The notes beneath the pieces were generated by a model. It saw only the letters and a list, made by a program, of their open reading frames with translations, was not told the origin of the DNA and did not search any database. A DNA stretch of 17,273 nt from CAZLBV01 sp964557845 (GTDB lineage: Bacteria; Acidobacteriota; Aminicenantia; Aminicenantales; Aminicenantaceae): positions 1 to 17,273 of the forward strand of contig CAZLBV010000206.1 of the NCBI GenBank assembly GCA_964557845.1, read 5' to 3'. The translations under genes were made by a program, and so were the position numbers. Shown here in pieces: positions 15,356-17,273 of the stretch; positions within the stretch are counted from its first letter, which is position 1; each line of letters begins with the position of its first letter.

Positions 15356-16939
15356 ATGTTAGAAATTAGAAATATTGACGGTCGGTTCTGTTTGAACTTA
15401 AGTGTATTTTTTTTGGCGGGAATCATATTCTTCTCAACTGCGGCTGTGTCCCAAGAAATAAGCTTAAAAGAACTGCCAGATATTCCCTGCAGTGAGCTTA
15501 TTTCTTATCAACACCCCAGTCCCGAGAACTTGACTGCAGAATACAGGATCTATCTGCCGGAAAAAAGCACTTTTCTCGAGATCACCAGGCGAGTCCAGGA
15601 AGTCACACAGAATTGTGTCCAAATTATGAAAGATGCCGGATGGGAATTGAAGAAGGAAGACTGGTTCCGGAGGGGCGGTGAATTTCATCTCACTAAAAAT
15701 ATCGTCAATGAAGTGAAGATGAGTATCGCACCCTATGCTAAAGCCATGGAAGGTAAAAAGCGCGACTTCATCAAGATCAGTTTCGATTTAAAACGTCTTA
15801 TTCCCTATGAGGATGTGCTCGGCATTGATTATCCGGATGTTCCTCGCTATCCCGGCAGCATTAGAGTCCGCTGGATGGATCTTTTAGGTGATTATGCAGT
15901 CAAGTATTTAGTTTTGGGAAAGATCGAGGAGGTCGAGATATTTTATAAACAGAACCTGCCCGACTTTGGCTGGCAGCCCACAGCCGGGACTGCCACCTTA
16001 AATTATTCCAAAGGGGGATATAAATCGAAAGAAGCGGCTCCAGTCGAAAAAAAAGATATCCAGCAGCCGGGAGAAAAGGTTAAGAAAATGATCCCCACCA
16101 CCCTCGGCATTCACCTTAATGAGGATCAGGGGATCGTGGAAATCGGGATCGGCCGGTCAAGCGGTTCCGAAGTTTTTTCCCCAGTGGAGCCCCTCAGCAT
16201 TACTCCGGAGAAAAGCCTTCCCTCTGAAAAAAAAGAAATTTTAACCTATATTGACCCTGACCAAGATATCCCCATACATCCCCTGCTGATAAAACAGCAC
16301 AGCGAACGGCTTCCGCTTGATACCCAGGGAAATGAAACCTTTCGGATGACCTTCAACACGGAAAAAGTCGATGCCGATGAAGCCGTAAATATAGCGAAGT
16401 TCTACCTGGACAAGATGGAAAACACCGGGTGGGAAGTTTTAGATGATGAGTGGTACGGTTTGGGTAGGACACTGCTTTTCCGGAAGGGGGCTGTAAAGGT
16501 AAAGGCAGCGGTTAAAGCGGTCGGGAGGTGGCCGATACCGGAACGAGCACCTAAAATTAATATTCCGGTTGAGATCGATGTCATCTTTTCAATTCCGACT
16601 AGGGAGACCGCCGGAACCGATATCGAGAACGTTCCCCGTTTTCCCGATAGCGTGCGCTTCTATTATCTGGAAGCCGGACTGGATCATACTGTTAAATACA
16701 AAGCCTGTGCTTCTGTAAAAGAAGTCGAGTGGTATTTCGTAGAAGAGCTTCCGGCGAAGGGCTGGATCTTTTCAGGTTACGATATGACCGGCTTACTGTT
16801 CGTTCCTTCGGATACTGCTAAGTCAGCAGCCGGGGCTCTGTCCAAGGGAAAATTGATCCCCACCACGCTTAAACTGAAAGTCGATGATAGGTATGATGGT
16901 ACTGTAAAGATAGGGCTGACAAAGACCAAAGGGGATTGA
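15356..16939 (+). CDS. Exported protein with internal duplication (four GW modules), function unknown
   Basis: I do not recognise a named family. A signal peptide with a hydrophobic core at 14-31 is probably cleaved at AAVS-QE (32/33). The mature protein is an old tandem duplication. The first half (about 55-270) and second half (about 320-527) align through VPRYPGSIRVRW (162-173) with VPRFPDSVRFYY (426-437), VKYLVLGKIEEVEIFYKQNLPDFGW with VKYKACASVKEVEWYFVEELPAKGW, and IPTTL at 246 and 501. Each half also holds an earlier related module (DAGWELKKEDW at 93-103; NTGWEVLDDEW at 356-366), giving GW dipeptides at 95, 205, 358 and 469. A low-complexity linker lies between about 270 and 300. The alternating strand-helix-strand pattern suggests a small alpha/beta module and a periplasmic binding or structural role. 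AAGGGAGA (15343-15350) is a good ribosome site. The next gene starts 9 bases after its stop. Confidence 0.82.
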   Translation: MLEIRNIDGRFCLNLSVFFLAGIIFFSTAAVSQEISLKELPDIPCSELISYQHPSPENLTAEYRIYLPEKSTFLEITRRVQEVTQNCVQIMKDAGWELKKEDWFRRGGEFHLTKNIVNEVKMSIAPYAKAMEGKKRDFIKISFDLKRLIPYEDVLGIDYPDVPRYPGSIRVRWMDLLGDYAVKYLVLGKIEEVEIFYKQNLPDFGWQPTAGTATLNYSKGGYKSKEAAPVEKKDIQQPGEKVKKMIPTTLGIHLNEDQGIVEIGIGRSSGSEVFSPVEPLSITPEKSLPSEKKEILTYIDPDQDIPIHPLLIKQHSERLPLDTQGNETFRMTFNTEKVDADEAVNIAKFYLDKMENTGWEVLDDEWYGLGRTLLFRKGAVKVKAAVKAVGRWPIPERAPKINIPVEIDVIFSIPTRETAGTDIENVPRFPDSVRFYYLEAGLDHTVKYKACASVKEVEWYFVEELPAKGWIFSGYDMTGLLFVPSDTAKSAAGALSKGKLIPTTLKLKVDDRYDGTVKIGLTKTKGD

Positions 16940-16948
16940 GGTGCTGTC

Positions 16949-17273
16949 ATGAGATCAGCCAGGCTATCAATAACACTTATTTGCATGTGTTTTCTACTTC
17001 CCCATTTGATCTTAGCCCAAAACCCGGATCTTCTCAATTTGGAACCCAACCGCTGCTATCTGGGTGGAACTATCAAGATCTTCGGATGGGTAAAACCCGG
17101 AGCCTCCGGTTCTGCGCAGATGAATCTTGAATTTTTCCCTCCCCGGTCAGGGGCAACCATCAAACATTCTGTTGCTACCCGGCCCAACGGTGAATATGAA
17201 TTTTTATTCACTGGAACCAACCAGGAAGGTGCTTGGCGGGTTGAGGCCTGGAAAGCAGGCACATCTGAAAAGG
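16949..17273 (+). CDS. Exported protein with N-terminal beta-sandwich-like domain (partial)
   Basis: The visible 108 residues begin with a signal peptide (MRSARLSITLICMCFLLPHLILA, cleavage before QNPD). A region with the look of an Ig-like or carboxypeptidase-regulatory-like beta sandwich follows: YLGGTIKIFGWVKPGASG, NLEFFPPRSG, RPNGEYEFLF and EGAWRVEAWKAG. The pattern of property-of-polymer strands followed by NGEYEF and GxWRVEA resembles domains that modulate adhesins or large surface proteins; no catalytic domain is visible. GAGGTG at 16938-16943 gives a ribosome site 5 bases before ATG, overlapping the stop of the upstream gene, so the two are co-transcribed and probably coupled. The reading frame continues past the window end. 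Confidence 0.75.
   Translation, partial: MRSARLSITLICMCFLLPHLILAQNPDLLNLEPNRCYLGGTIKIFGWVKPGASGSAQMNLEFFPPRSGATIKHSVATRPNGEYEFLFTGTNQEGAWRVEAWKAGTSEK

Noticed and set aside
1..17273. CRISPR arrays, tRNA/rRNA genes, insertion sequences, prophage genes
   Set aside because: No regularly spaced repeats, no tRNA-like or rRNA-like stretches and no transposase, integrase or phage proteins were recognised.

Overview
The window looks like a chromosomal segment of a Gram-negative bacterium of moderate GC content. The reasons are two lipoprotein-type signal peptides, several signal peptides that appear to be cleaved just before a glutamine, a PilQ-type secretin N-domain, heptosyltransferase-type (GT9) sequences and a DUF3810 protein. 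I cannot name the organism; an uncultured or candidate phylum such as Aminicenantes is a guess from protein style only. I saw no tRNA, rRNA, CRISPR array, transposase or phage gene. The longest gene-free stretches (597-832 and 6704-6952) are both divergent promoter regions shorter than 300 bases.

Layout. (1) 1-596, minus: the 5' part of a metallo-beta-lactamase-fold hydrolase with a lipoprotein signal. (2) 833-3116, plus: a tight three-gene run of an exported SH3b-STN protein, a DUF3810 membrane metallopeptidase-like protein and a ProX/PrdX-type prolyl-tRNA editing protein. (3) 3113-4394: two different GT9 glycosyltransferase C-terminal halves facing away from each other, both lacking the N-terminal domain, joined at about 3838-3848 on a 12-bp perfect palindrome. 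The plus-strand copy also carries three single-base frame losses. This looks like a rearrangement junction. (4) 4481-6703, minus: a GH36/GH27-like alpha-galactosidase superfamily lipoprotein with a good promoter and ribosome site. (5) 6953-10414, plus: a 1153-residue protein that joins a diguanylate cyclase (GGDEF) domain, a STAND-type/AAA_16-like ATPase and C-terminal HEAT-like repeats. (6) 10508-15205, plus: a polysaccharide or lipid-glycan assembly cluster with a methyltransferase-GT2 fusion, a second methyltransferase and a GT-C-like multi-spanning membrane protein, the last two overlapping by 8 bases. (7) 15356-17273, plus: a new transcription unit with a consensus-like promoter, encoding an exported protein built of four related modules, then the start of an exported beta-sandwich-type protein cut by the window end.

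Working together: genes 10508-15205 plausibly make, modify and transfer a lipid-linked sugar in the envelope. The GT9 remnants suggest that an older envelope-glycan locus next door was broken. The GGDEF-STAND-HEAT protein is the most unusual item. It pairs c-di-GMP synthesis with an NTP-driven signalling switch, and it is transcribed divergently from the sugar hydrolase across a shared intergenic region holding a 6+6 inverted repeat.
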